This document shows, one piece after another, positions 1 through 11,275 of a stretch of DNA of 64,000 nucleotides. This stretch comes from Undaria pinnatifida. Lineage: Eukaryota; Sar; Phaeophyceae; Laminariales; Alariaceae. Position 1 is the first letter of the stretch, and each line of letters begins with the position of its first letter. A program made the position numbers and the translations under genes. Under the pieces are notes generated by a model. The model saw nothing but the letters and a program-made list of their open reading frames with translations. It was not told the DNA's origin and did not search any database. The DNA lies in NCBI GenBank assembly GCA_012845835.1, contig JABAKD010000024.1:9181103-9245102 (forward strand). The letters are read 5' to 3'.

Positions 1-134
1 TTTTTTCTGAATGACGCGACACCTTGGCCGAAAACGGTCGGAAATTCACTCTTTTTCTGCTTATATTGTTTTCTTTTTGTATGACTAGGCCATGGGCTAT
101 TTTTGATTTTGCTCGATTATCTGTTTTTTTTTTT

Positions 135-690
135 CGGGAGAGGTTAAGGCACGAGGAGCTCGCCAAGTGAAGAGCCTCGGAAAAGAAAAAGTGTACCTTT
201 TCCGTATGATATCATGTGTCGAGAAGGTACAAAATACATCTGGATCAGTTTTTTAGGGGTGCAGGCGTATGGGACTCATCTAGTGAAGAGCCTCGGCAAA
301 GAAAAGGTGTACCTTCTCCGTATGATGGGATGTGTCGAAATGGTACAAAACACATCTGGATCAGGTTGTTTGGGGTGAAGGCGTATGGAGCTCTTCAAGT
401 GAAGAGCCTCGGCAAAGAAAATGTGTACCTCCTCCGTCCCATGTGTCGAAAAGGTACAAAATACATCTGGATCAGTTTTTGGGGGGGTGAAGGTGTATGG
501 AGCTCCTCAAGTGAAGAGCCTCGATCAAGAAAAGGTGTACCTCCTGCGTACCATATGTCGAAAAGGTACAAAATACATCTGGATCAGGTTGTTTGGGGTG
601 AAGGCGTGTGGAGCTCCTCAAGTGAAGAGCCTCGGAAAAGAAAAGATGTACCTCCTTCGTACCATGTGTCGAAAAGGTACAAGTACCTGG
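135..690. repeat. Tandem array of about 112-116 bp units, five copies
   Basis: The phrase GTGAAGAGCCTCGG recurs with its last base near 180, 296, 412, 523 and 635, so the period is 112-116 bp. Each unit also carries GGTACAAAATACATCTGG and a GTGTACCT box close to the GAGGTATACC core of the arrays at 5.9-8.7 kb. The array is readable in several frames only because it is repetitive, so I do not call it coding. Confidence 0.9.
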
Positions 691-908
691 AACCAAGGTA
701 CAGAATAACGCCTTCATCGCACTACCCTTACGATCGGCATTTTGTAGGGTGCCTCAACGAAAACACGGAAGTTTGGCGTTTTTTGTGTGGCTCAGTTTTT
801 GCTGTAAATGAATGCTGTTGTCGCTGCTGCGCGGGGGAAGCAATACGTCTTCTCGCCTCCCGCTCGGCGCCACTCCCTCTTCCCCCCTGCTTCATCGCGT
901 TTTGGCAG

Positions 909-1237
909 CAAGCTGATGGAAGCCGGAGGAGTGTTGGTCAAAAGGAAGCGTTGTCCGTACGGAACAGGATCTTACGCGAGGCGATCGAGGGCCGTGGCAG
1001 TGGAATCAGAGACTGTTTCTCCCGGAAAAGAGAAGGATGGGGATAAAGCTGTGCCGGGGTCGGAGAACATCGAGGACAAGACTGCAGCGGGAGACGGGGA
1101 GGGATTCTTGAGCAGGGAGGCGGGGATGGTCGCGAAGGGAGGGATGGGCGCTTCACCGGTTCTTGCTGTGCCGGTAGCGCCACCCTCCCCCAATCCTTGT
1201 TCGTCGCGATCCGGCACGGTGCCCTTGACCGACGAGG
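909..1237 (+). CDS. Gene A, linker exon of an EsV-1-7 family protein
   Basis: This is a predicted internal exon of 329 nt, phase 2 in and phase 1 out. The acceptor follows a strong pyrimidine tract (CTCTTCCCCCCTGCTTC, then GGCAG) and the donor is GAGG/GTGAGT. The product is charged and low in complexity, rich in K, R, E and G, with no recognised domain. The linker exons at 24989-25260 (-) and 62647-62936 (+) have the same phases and stand in the same place before the same kind of downstream exon, which is the best support. The frame is open back to an ATG at 808, with an in-frame stop just before it. The exon could therefore instead be a first exon starting at 808 or at the ATG at 915. Confidence 0.6.
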
Positions 1238-3355
1238 GTGAGTCGACGACGACGCCAATTGCGTTACGATAGAGGCATCGCTTTTTTTTTTTGTTTATGT
1301 TTTTTGTTGTCGGGTATCAGGGGATCCTTAGTGGGGGGACCGCACAGTAATACCTTTGGGAATGCGATGTTTTGTACACTTGTGCTAGCAACGCCAGCTA
1401 TGAGTCAGAGGAAGTTAGGGTCAATACTTCGTCTTTGCAATCTGCCCGCTACACCAGTCGCCCGTTTTTAGCAAGTGTTCATGAGTTTTATTTAACCATA
1501 TTTCGTTTTGTAAACTCAAGATAGTCCACGGGGGTATGCTTCGGACTGAGGTCTTTGCCATCGCTTTCGATGTCGGTAGTTTTGCTTGAAGTGAGTGGCC
1601 TCGGAAAATCGGTGCGTTACCGCGGCCGTGGCATGCGCTTGGTCACGGTGTCTGCGCCTTGTGGTGCTGTCTGTTGGTGGTAAACATGCAGCTGGCTTCT
1701 GTACATTACATCATGAAAAAACTAAAATACACTACAGCTGTAAGGTCGAAGATATCGTCGAAAACCCATATTTGCGAGCTGCGTGATACTCCGATCGCGC
1801 GTGTCGCTGGGTGTATGTCCTCATTAAGGGTATAGCTCCGTGACCCCCCTTAGAACTAGCTTGTACCACGGTCAACAACTATGTGGGTGCATGCCTACTT
1901 TGAAATACTGCGGGCGGGTACGGCACCAGAGCCATGTGGCGCTGCTTGTTGATGTTTCGGCTGAGCTACGGACGTGAGATAGGTGCAAGCCTACTTTTCA
2001 TCTGATACCATTGCGCGTTGGTATCAAAGCCATGCAAAGCTGTCTGTTGATCCCAGACATGCAGCTGGGTCGTGTACATGAGATGGATGCATGCCTGCGT
2101 TATTTAATGCCGCTTCGACTATTATATCGGTGTCTTGCGCGATCCAACTCCGTGATGCACTCGGAAGTTTTTTGTTTGCCTGAATTGGGACTCACCGTAC
2201 AGTGCGACCCCGATTTAAGAGCGTGGCCCGTGACAATCCGAAACATGCGCTCTGAACTAAACATTGCTCTTATCTGTAGTGGGAACTATTTAACTTTTAG
2301 TATAGGCGGGGCATGCCGATTTGACCGCATCTTAACTCCCAAACGCTCTTGTCTTGCGCGCGCTCTTAAATCGGAGTACCCACCGTATTGATGAAACTGT
2401 ATCCGGGCACTGTAGACGTATAGACTGATCGTGAAATGATCGAAATGGGGCGTGTTGGGACAGGATAGGGGAAGCGAGTGCACATGAAATCAATTCTGAC
2501 TGCCGGCGCTCTCCCAACTAAGGAACTGCCTGGTACCGTCCTTTGACAATGCCCCCCCCCCCCCTGCCGGCCTAACACCCCCGGTGAAAAGCCCCCAAAA
2601 AGTTGATGCCCGGGCTTTGTACCAGGTATCTTTTTTTTCTATCTCGTGTTTTCCGCCCCTCTACCTCTGAAATCTCCCCAGGGTGTTTTTTCCCGTCTAG
2701 TTTTTGGGCCGCCCCGCGGAACGTTTTGCAGAAAAAGTGTTGCTGTTACTGCTGTTTTTATTTCTTCACATTAAAAACCTTTGCATCGACTTAAAGTCGA
2801 GCATCACCTCGGTACGTCCGCCGGCAAACATCCGACTTGTGCTGTCCGGTGGGTGCCCCCCCTAAAAAAAGAAAAAGAAAAACCCCGGGGACTCCTCGCC
2901 CCGTTTTGTTTTTTCGTGGAAATGTCACTCCCTTTCCTATGAGAACGCCCCGGGGTGTTCATGGTCCATGTCACCAAAAGTATTTATGCGCCCCGGGGGG
3001 GGGGGGGGTCCTTGAAGGATGTTCCGGTACCTGGTAACGCTGGAACACTTTGGCGTTTTGCAAAGTACCAGGTATTCGTTTTCGTTTACCTAGGGCATGT
3101 GTCTCATCGGGCTACAGTTTCGCTTTTTTTTTTGCAGCGAGAATCAGCGTTTGGGTGAGGCATTGAGTTGCTCAAATTCTAAATAAATCCCCAGAAACCC
3201 CGGTCTTCACCCCGTCCCTACCGCCCGTGTGTGCAAAACCATGCGTCGTTTGCGCCTTGCGTTGGGGAAAATGCCTCCGCAAATCACCTCGTCGGACTCG
3301 TGTCTGACCTTTTCTTGTCATGTCGCCGCGCCTTTTCCGCCTTGACTATCGGCAG
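1238..3355 (+). other. Predicted 2.1-kb intron of gene A
   Basis: The interval is bounded by a GTGAGT donor and a CGGCAG acceptor, and joining the flanking exons keeps frame (phase 1). It contains two copies of a dispersed element (about 1385-1475 and 1690-1805), C and G homopolymer runs, and copies of the ACCAGGTA 8-mer near 2621, 3028 and 3067. I see no other coding sequence in it. Confidence 0.5.
1690..1805 (+). repeat. Dispersed CAGCTGT...CTTTGCAAGC element
   Basis: This segment shares an ordered set of words with several other places: CAGCTGTAAG, a TCGAAG-AT-TCGTCGAAA stretch, a TTTGCAAGC-like word and GCTGCGTGATACT. Related copies lie near 1385, 5270, 8805 (-), 26395 (-), 30445, 40375 and 50480. 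No coding capacity is evident. Confidence 0.6.
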
Positions 3356-4589
3356 GGTTACGCCCGCCTACCGAGATGCGGGAGTTGGGCATTGCTACGC
3401 TCCCTTCGACCCGGTCCCCTCGGAGCCAGCCGTCGCCGCGCCCAACGAGTGTCACCTCTAGAAAGGCTAACCGGACCGCTGCGGGACCACTCCCGTGGGA
3501 GACCACGCTGAACGGGATGGAACCAGCGTATGATACCGGTACGGGTACAATCGCGAGGGACGAGCCGGGACGAACGCGCGAATCCGGTACGAGTAGAACC
3601 TCGAGGGGAGGGATAGGCCGAGCGCATGGCGTCGGTGCATCTATGATGACGAGGGGGGATACGGGACGAGTGCAGGATGCTGGTACGAGTAGAATGATGA
3701 GAGGCGAGATGAGACGAGTGCGTGATGCCGGAATGACGCGGGGCGAGATGGTCCGAACGCGGGATGTCGGTGTGTGCAGAAGGGCGAGAGCCCCATCGCG
3801 CAGAGCTATGGAGTCGTTGGGACGAGCGGAGGACGAAGGAGCGCAGTGGATGACAAGGGAAAAGAGAGAAGAGCAGGCTAGACTGAACGAGAAACTCAAG
3901 GGGCAGCGCAGGGCGGCCGCGGCCGCGGGGCTTAAGGCTGGAGAAGTACTAGAAGAGTACCACGCACCCTCTCCCGCAACGTCGGAGGTAAACGGTGGGC
4001 TTGTTCCGTGGGGGGCCAATTCTCGCGATGGTGGCGGGAAAAACGATGGGCTTCTCTGGGGCGAAGCAACTCCCTGCGACGACGGCAGCGGCAGAAAACA
4101 GGGCGGGCGGAAATGCCCGCTGGGACGAAGCGGGCGCAAGGCGAACCTGGACGAAACCAGCCCCCGTCAGGGAATAAACACAACACAGCACCCGAGGAAA
4201 GCTGCGAACCGACACCTGGCGAAGGACGGGGCAACGCCTACTGAGGCTAGTGGGAGCTGCGCGGGCGCGTTGTCCAGCTATCGCAACGGCACCGACACGA
4301 CAATAATGAGGGGTCTTGCTTCGGGGGCTTCGATGGTTACCCACCGTGACGTCCTGAAGGTCTCAAGGCAAAGGAGGGCGGCAGGCGAGAATAGGCGAGA
4401 CACGCAAGCCGAGCAGGGTAGTGGCAGGTGGGACGACAGCCGCGGCGTGCGTGGGAACAGCAGGAGCGGTGTTGAGGCTGAGATGCCCCGACCCGGCGGA
4501 CGGAACGAGGTAGCGAAGGAGGCGCAATGCGAGTTCCAGAGCTGTTCTAAGATGGCCACGTTCGGGGTGAACCTCACCGTGCGCTATTG
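3356..4589 (+). CDS. Gene A, module exon with half an EsV-1-7 motif
   Basis: This predicted exon is 1234 nt (phase 1 in, 2 out), from acceptor CGGCAG/GG to donor CTATTG/GTGAGA. The first part has 14-15-residue imperfect repeats built on MTRG and RTRDAG. The conserved module follows at about 3780-3955, with APSRR, GAQWMTREKREEQ and AAAAAGLKAGEV. A glycine-rich, disordered-looking stretch comes next. The exon ends in C-EFQS-C, an FGVN turn and RY, the first half of an EsV-1-7 motif. The donor splits a TG/N codon. If the next exon starts with C or T, this gives the third zinc-ligand Cys rather than the Trp read through the donor. Paralogs lie at 21340-22174 (-) and from 63633 (+). Nuclear zinc-binding function is possible but is inference. 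I could not find the next exon. Confidence 0.75.
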
Positions 4590-4789
4590 GTGAGAGGTTG
4601 GTCGGTCAAGTTATTGTATCGGCTCTGTTTTGGCGGTCATGGCGGTCCTGTTGATCTTTTTTTTCCCCGCTACTGCCGTTAATGTCACCCCTACCCCCCC
4701 CCCCTCCCTGTACTTGCGTAGTCCTCGCAGTTTTCCCGCTTCTGCAATTAGTTATCACGCCCCCCCCCCCCCCCCCCCCCCCTTCCCCC

Positions 4790-4940
4790 TCTTGGTGTAA
4801 GCAATGTCTGCCTGGTTGGTGAAGAACCGACGTGCTCCGTCCCGGCATGGCAGGGATGCGAGGGTCTATGGTCATACGACTACGGCCATGCACAAACTGA
4901 GTACCCTCCCCCCCTCCCCCTCCCCCCCCCCCCTCCCCTG
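4790..4940 (+). mobile_element. 3' end of retroelement family with C-rich tail
   Basis: The segment AGCAATGTCTGCCTGG ... GTGCTCCGTCCCGGCATGG ... GGATGCGAGGGTCTATGG ... ACTACGGCCATG ends in a long C-rich tract. Other copies lie near 10640, 26660, 27275, 27785, 38600 and 45640, and a related 3' region follows 51479. Every copy keeps the C tract on the same side except the 51-kb one, where the tail is eroded. Confidence 0.7.
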
Positions 4941-5264
4941 TAGTCACGTTGTCCTCGCAAAATCCCCGAAAATACGCCATTGGCGAACCTTCTATTAATT
5001 GATCTACCAGGTATTTATTGTTTCCCCCCCTCCGTTACGTATTTTTTTCTCCGTAAAAGAGTTGCGAGAGGCAGTCGACAAACACATCACACCTCTCAAG
5101 TCTGTGTCCATAAATCCCATCCGTACACATGCGGTGTTTTCATTTAATTTTGTTTGTTGAAGCCCTCTTCGGTGCACATGCGCTCTGATTTTCACTCGTG
5201 TTTTGTGTCGAGGTCCCGTTCATGCACGTGTGTTGGTTTTCCTTTTTTTTATGTAGCAGATTCT

Positions 5265-5340
5265 AATGCGTCGGCTGTGACTTCGATCAATTCAAGGGTC
5301 GATATTCATCTTTGCAAGCGACTCGTTCTACGGTAGCGCC
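5265..5340 (+). repeat. Dispersed CAGCTGT...CTTTGCAAGC element
   Basis: It reads TAATGCGTCGGCTGTGACTT, then a TTCAAGGG word, then CATCTTTGCAAGCGACTCG. This matches the copy at 8805-8880 in reverse complement. No gene is visible between 4.94 and 5.87 kb. Confidence 0.5.
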
Positions 5341-5872
5341 CCCAACTGTTCTTTCAACGAAACCGCCTGTTTCGAAACCAACTCCCGGCCGGATCTCCTG
5401 AAATACGATGCGCCTGGCCACCCCGACGTCACCGTTCGATATCCTTTGCAAAAAAAGAAGAATGCATAAAGCTTGTTTTTTCATAGCATCCTTCCTCGTG
5501 TCGAGCAGCCATGAAACGTAATAGCTGCTTCTTGGGAAGGGCTATCGTAGAGCCGGTCAAGCTGTGTGGAACTCCGGTTGTAATCTGTGAAGTTATATGA
5601 ACATCCCCTGCTTTTTTGTCAGGGCGGTTTCGGTCCTTATCCATTCTGCGCACTGATACATAGCATACCACGTAGTAACTCGTATATATGGAGAGGTACA
5701 TTCGGTCCACAATCATTCTGCGTTCGTACTGGTACTGTAAAGCTCAAAACATGGGAGAGGTACTAAAGCGGAAGCTAATATACCCACCTGGTATTTCGTT
5801 CAATGGGTTTTTTTGTTTTGTTTGTCGAAATCCCTTCTGTGTACGTGGTCTATTTTCGCTTCATCACGAACG

Positions 5873-6660
5873 CTACGATAGAGGTTTACGGTGTACCTCT
5901 TTTTGTCTTAACACTCATCCCCCAATAGTGCGGTAGGACTTGCACGTTTTGGGCCAAAGTTTCTGATCGATTTATACTACGATAGAGGTATACGGTATAC
6001 CTCTTTTTATCTAAACACTCATCCCACGGTAGGGGTTGCACGTTTTGGGCCAAAGGTTTTCCGACCGACTCATACTACGATAGAGGCATACGGTATACCT
6101 CTTTTTGTCTTAACACGCATCCCACGGTAGGGGTCGCACGTGTGGGGCCAAAGGTTTCTGACCCATTCATACTACGATAGAGGTATACGGTATACCGCTT
6201 TTTGTCTTAACACCCATCCCACGGTAGGGGTTGCACGTTTGGGGCCAAAGGTTTTTGACCGATTCATACTACGATAGAGGTATACGGTATACCTCTTTTG
6301 GTTTTAGCACTCATCCCACGGTAAGGGTTGCACGTTTGGGGCCAAAGGTTTTTGGACCGAATCATACCACGATAGAGGTTTATGGTATACCTCTTTTTGT
6401 CTTGATACTCATCAGACGGTAGGGGTTGCACGTTTGGGGCCAAAGGTTTTTGGACCGAATCATACTACGATAGAGGTTTATGGTATACCTCTTTTTGTCT
6501 TGATACTCATCAGACGGTAGGGGTTGCACGTTTGGGGCCAAAGGTTTTTGGACCGAATCATACTACGATAGAGGTTTATGGTATACCTCTTTTTGTCTTG
6601 ATACTCATCAGACGGTAAGGGTTGCACGTTTGGGGTTAGCTAATGTTTCTGGCGTTCTGA
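5873..6660. repeat. Tandem array of 97-104 bp units, eight copies
   Basis: CTACGATAGAGG starts near 5873, 5977, 6075, 6172, 6269, 6367 (one variant base), 6465 and 6563. Each unit holds the near-perfect palindrome GAGGTATACGGTATACCTC, then CATCCCACGGTAGGGGTTGCACG. Units are most alike toward the right end, suggesting recent local spread there. A single diverged unit lies at 20285-20350. Confidence 0.95.
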
Positions 6661-7064
6661 CCTTCTGATCAGTTGACCTCCTCAAACGTGGAACTACCGG
6701 CGAGTATGATAGCACTACGAGTGTATTTGTTTTAGGACGATGAAATAGCGCGCACATAAATGTTGGTCGGATCGCGCGAACGGATGTCTTCGAAAATCCT
6801 GCTCCGGGTGATATTTTCGTTGGTTTCCTCATGGTAGGAGCTCTCAGAAATTTCTTAGAATATATAATGCTGCACCCCTATGTAGCGTGTGATGGGTCCT
6901 CACCGAAAAACGGGCTGTGAGGAAAGCAAGCACGCGCCTCATTCACTCCCATGAAAATTTTCATGGTGCTGGGTAGTGTCAAACGTGAAAAAAAAATAGC
7001 TCCGAACGATGTTTTGGTGTTTTTTCTCTGGTTCCGACGCATGGAACCGAGGGAGCCCGACGAA

Positions 7065-7345
7065 TAGCGTAAACCTCACATAAAAAGTGGTCAGAATGGA
7101 GAACTAACCGGAGCGCTGTGATCGCAGGACGATTAGAAGACACCAACTTTCTTTTTTTTCTCGCATTTTTAGAGCACTTGGTTTTAGAGACCCCCCTGCC
7201 GCCGGACAGGGTGGGGGTCTCTAAAACCAACTGATGTAAAATTGGTAGAAATATTTGAAAGAACAATTGTTTTCGTCTGAATCGTTTTTTTCGATCACAG
7301 CGCTCCAGTTAATTTTCCATTCTGACCATTTTTGATGTGAAGTGT
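7065..7345. mobile_element. Foldback (MITE-like) element, copy 1
   Basis: The two halves are inverted repeats. The left half has TGGTCAGAATGGAGAA and GGAGCGCTGTGATCG, and the right half has the complement. A perfect central hairpin (7178-7195 with 7213-7230, TTGGTTTTAGAGACCCCC) closes it. There is no reading frame worth calling. A second copy lies at 37325-37645. Confidence 0.85.
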
Positions 7346-7684
7346 CGAAAAAATCTGTCCGGGTGCGGTCGAGGTGCGGTCGAGGTGCGCCCTATTTTTC
7401 GGCTTTTCATCCGCATACCTCTTCCAAAAAATTGATGTTGGGGCAAAAAAAAGACAACATTGTAGTGCTACGAAAGAGATGCACTAGTTTGTTTTCTGAG
7501 TTTTTTGTTGCTTGGGGAGCTAGCTCTGTTCCCCACCCGAAAACTGTGTCTTGATAAAACATTTTGCAACTCTTCTTTTTTTTTACGCCCAAGACTAAAT
7601 ACGGATTTGAAGCGAAAACAATATTTAATATTATAATTACAGCCATTAATTTTTGTATATCTTCTTTTTATGTATTTTTAAAAA

Positions 7685-7885
7685 AACCGAAAAAAATCCC
7701 ATCCATGGCCTAGGTCCCAAACGAAAAAAATCCCATCCATGGCCTGGGTCCCACACGAAAAAATCCTATCCATGGCGTACCTCGTAGGTCCCAAAAGAAG
7801 AAAATCCCATCCATGCCCTAATAGATCCAAAACGAAAAAAATCCCCCCATCCATGGCCTAGGGCCAAAACCGAAAAAATAACTGC
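7685..7885. repeat. Tandem repeat of about 40 bp, five copies
   Basis: AAAATCCCATCCATGGCCTA followed by a GGTCCCAAACGAAAA word recurs five times with small changes. The region joins the larger array to its right and resembles the CCATGGC end of the composite element at 24660 and 39085. Confidence 0.85.
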
Positions 7886-7934
7886 AAAGAAAGAACGACA
7901 TTCCGACGATCTCGGGTGAAGAAGGACCGTCATT

Positions 7935-8655
7935 AAGAAATCATGTCAGCCAAAAAGAGGTATACCGTAATACCTGCATCGTAGAACGCGTCTTTGGCCG
8001 AAAAGAGGTATACCGTAATACCTCCATCGTAGAACGCGTCTTTAGATAAAAAGAGGTGTACCGTAATACCTTCGTAGATTAGTCGAAAAGAGGTATACCG
8101 TAATACCTCCATCATAGAACGCGTCTTCAGCCGCAAAAAAGATATACCGTATTACCTCCGGCGTAGAACGCGTCTTTTGCCAAAAAGAGGTATACCGTAA
8201 TACCTCCATCGTAGAACTCGTCTTTAGCCGAAAAGAGGTGTACCGTAATACCTCCATCGTAAAACGCGTATTTAGCCAAAAATAAGTACCCTGGTATTCC
8301 GTAATGCCTCCATTGTAGAACGCGTCCGTAATACCTCCACCGTTGAACGCGTCTTTAGCCAAAAGCAAAAGAGGTATACCGTAATATCTCCATCGTAGAA
8401 CGCGTCTTTGGCCAAAGAGAGGTATACCGTAATACCTCCATCGTAGAACGCGTCTTTAGATAAAAAGAGGTATACCGTGATACCTTCATCTTAGAACGCG
8501 TCTTTAGCCGAAAAGAGGTATACCGTAATACCTCCATCGCAGAACGCGTCTTTAGCCAAAAAGAGGTATACCGTAATACCTCCATCGTAGAACGCGTCTC
8601 TAGCCGAAAAGAGGTATACCTTAATACTTCCATCGTAGAACGCGTCAAAAGTTCT
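7935..8655. repeat. Tandem array of about 59 bp units, about 12 copies
   Basis: The unit is AAAAAGAGGTATACCGTAA, then TACCTCCATCGTAGAACGCG and TCTTTAGCC. Its reverse complement matches the CTACGATAGAGG...TATACCTC core of the array at 5873-6660, so the two arrays are the same family in opposite orientation. Copies vary by substitutions and small deletions (for example near 8060-8100 and 8280-8345). Confidence 0.95.
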
Positions 8656-8804
8656 ATGTACCAGATGAACAATACCATGGCATATACTTGTATAGATATA
8701 CAGCGAAAATTGTCGTGAAAAAGAAATGACGAAAGTCACCCCCTTGACAAAAATCCCGAGAGATTCGTAAATCTTCAAAAAGGGTAAAATAAACGCTCGA
8801 GCGG

Positions 8805-8990
8805 AGAGTATCACGCAGCTTACAAAAAGACGAGTATCGAGACCCCTTGAATTCATCGAACTCACAGCTGACGCATTCAAAACATGAACAAGAAAAAAAA
8901 AATCGAACTCACAGCTGACGCATTCGAAACATGCAAAAAAAAAAAGGCACTCGCAGCTGACGCTTTCAAAACACAAAAAAAAGACGAATT
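8805..8990 (-). repeat. Dispersed element with three local 45-50 bp repeats
   Basis: ACTCACAGCTGACGCATTC recurs near 8868, 8908 and 8950, separated by A-rich runs. The left part (8805-8880) is a reverse-strand copy of the element at 1690 and 5265. Confidence 0.7.
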
Positions 8991-9129
8991 AGCGTATAAG
9001 GAACCCTGATGTTAACTCATAATCAATTTCTACCCGAAAAATGTTCTGCTTCTATCGTAGGGCACGTCTTGCACAATCGAGGAGCGTCATCAGGCAGAGT
9101 TTTTTCGCCCCCTATGTCAGCAAGCATCT

Positions 9130-9665
9130 TTTCTCGTCGAAACCCCGTCCGTGCACTTTCGTTTGTTGGTTTGTTTTCCCTCAAACGTTGAGCGTTGAAA
9201 CATAAAAGCTTTCCGTGTACTACGAGTGCTGCATATAAAAGTGCTCTGTTTTTCACCTGTGTTCGTCGAAATCCCTCCCGTGTATGAATGCTATCTGTTT
9301 TCATGTACAGCAGCAGGGGTCCCCGAATACGGCGGTCTGTCTCCCTATAAAAGGCGGGTATCCCTTTACAAGGCGGTCAAACTCGCTTGACGCGACTGGG
9401 AATTGCACTCATAACCTGGAATGAATAAGGCGGCTTCCCTCTATAAGGCGGTCACATTGCCCTCTGGCACTCCACCATCTTGCTGGGGCACTCTTGCCCT
9501 ACTCTATACTTGATCGAAATCCTTGCTTGCTCTGTTCTCAGTCATGTTTGTCGAAATCCCTCCCCTGAACGGGCGCTATATGTCTTACTTCTGTTGTGCC
9601 TAAACCACTCCCGTGTACGTGTTCCGTGTTCACGTACGTTTCCTCATGTTTTCGTTCCCGTGCGC
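9130..9665. repeat. Irregular repeats of TCGAAATCCCTCCCGTGTA
   Basis: The phrase occurs with variation near 9138, 9263, 9515, 9548 and 9605, usually followed by a CTGTTTTC word. Related copies lie near 5160, 5210 and 5825. No gene is recognised from 9.0 to 9.98 kb. Confidence 0.5.
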
Positions 9666-9984
9666 GTGCTCTGTTTTCGCCGTCTCTGCCGCTGCTTCCT
9701 TGTCGCGCTCAGCGAACTGCACCGCCTGTTCGGCATGCATGAAATCGGCGCAACATAACGTGCGCATGGCCTTTCGACGACCGTCATCTGCGCCAGCACC
9801 ATGCGTTCCGCACTTTGTGTGTGCCGCGAGACCAGCCCTAGTCCTGTCTTGGGATAATTAGAAATGTCATGAGGCGGCAGGCGCTGGCGTCGATGTATTG
9901 GTGCAAAATGCAACCATACGTTAAATTAGAAAGCAAGCAGCAAGGGCTCATTGCTTACGGCATGGTAAGATGCAGATTTTTGTT

Positions 9985-10145
9985 TGGGAATCGTACGGTA
10001 CGGTGCGGTGCGATGCGGATTTTTACTTCGATAGCGCTACGGTGCGGTGTGGTGCGGTGCGGTTCGGCTATGTTGAAAAAACAAAATCATACAGTGTGGT
10101 GCGAATCGACAACCCCGCACAAAACCGCGTCGCACCGGAAGAAAA
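9985..10145. repeat. GGTGCG-rich low-complexity tract
   Basis: Short direct repeats of GGTGCGGTGCG and GTACGGTGCG dominate this stretch, so frames through it are not informative. Confidence 0.6.
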
Positions 10146-10344
10146 TAACGCACCGTGAATTGCGTTGGTTTTCTTGGGGGGTGCGCTGGTTTGTCCATGG
10201 CGAGTGAGGTACGGTGTGGCAGAGAGGCGGAGAGCAGCTGCCAGTTGCGGTCGATCTAAGCGACACGGTCATGTCAATTTGCCATGTTAGAGGAGCGACG
10301 TGCATTTTTGGTGTTGGGCGATTTTCCGGTAATAGTTTATGGCT

Positions 10345-10475
10345 AAACTTAAAAGGGTGGGGAGGAATTAAAAAGATGGGGTGGAGTTAACAGAACAGGG
10401 TGGACTTGAGCAGGCAGGGTGAACTTAAACAGGCACGTTGGACTTAAACGGACGGGGCGGACTTGAAGACGCAGG
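10345..10475. repeat. Minisatellite of about 25 bp, five copies
   Basis: Variants of ACAGGCAGGGTGGACTTAA repeat about five times with substitutions. Confidence 0.7.
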
Positions 10476-10639
10476 GGGGGGGGATAGTACCAGTACATTG
10501 TGGCAAGCGGCTGAATTTTGATGCCGGCGGCTCGTGAAAATATCGTGAGTTTTTTTGTGCCAGTGACTTCTGGCAAGCGTATATTGTTTTTTTTTTACCC
10601 AGCCACCCCGTCAGCATACCAGGTAAGAGATGGTTGGCA

Positions 10640-10760
10640 TTGGTAGCAGTTGGGTGGGAAGGGAATGTAATCGTTATTATGCATGGCCGTAGTCTGCCAG
10701 ACCATAAGACCCTCGCATCTCTACAATGCCGAGACGGGGCACGTCAAGTTTGGGGGGGGA
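10640..10760 (-). mobile_element. Retroelement 3' fragment with C-rich tail
   Basis: On the reverse strand this reads CGTGCCCCGTCTCGGC, then a GATGCGAGGGTCT word and AGACTACGGCCATGC. It is a diverged copy of the family at 4790. The tail side has been altered. Confidence 0.5.
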
Positions 10761-11089
10761 AGGCTACGGGAAGTCGGAGTCGCATATATAGAGGTTTGGA
10801 AGGGGGGGGTGTAGGTGTACTAATTTCATTCATAGCCGTATTTGACGATGTAAAAGTCTGGGGGGGAGGGGCGGGGCTAAGAGAATATTCTAGTAGTGCA
10901 TATAAATGGTTTGTCGATGACCCCATGAACCCGCGAAAATTATCTACAAGGGACCCGGGGCTGTCAGAAATAGCATGTTAAACTGTGCGTGCTGTCCTTT
11001 TTGTATGAGCAAGATTTGTGGTGCAAGGGGAAGCTTGATTGCCTGTATAACCCCTTTAGAACGGCACGCACGCCTTTTGAGGAAAACCT

Positions 11090-11275
11090 ACGGTAGTGAT
11101 CCCTCTATAGTGCCGGTTGAGTACTGCCGGTTGCCCGCTATAGTGCCTGTGAAATCGCTCGACACACATGATGGGAGCAACGAGCAGTGGCGGCTTGCGG
11201 AGTAGTGCCGTGTTCCCGCTAGAGTGCCAGTATTTTCCGGCCGGCACAGACCGGCACGTTAGAGGGACCAAGAAT
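11090..11275. repeat. CCGGTT / CTATAGTGCC repeat family
   Basis: Words such as TATAGTGCCGGTTG and CAGTGGC recur here, at 12585-12760, in the array at 12937-13170, and at 57569-57660. They form a dispersed short-repeat family. Confidence 0.55.

Noticed and set aside
3318-4139. 273-residue reverse frame opposite gene A
   Set aside because: The forward frame has the conserved module and motif shared with two paralogs. The reverse frame is its shadow.
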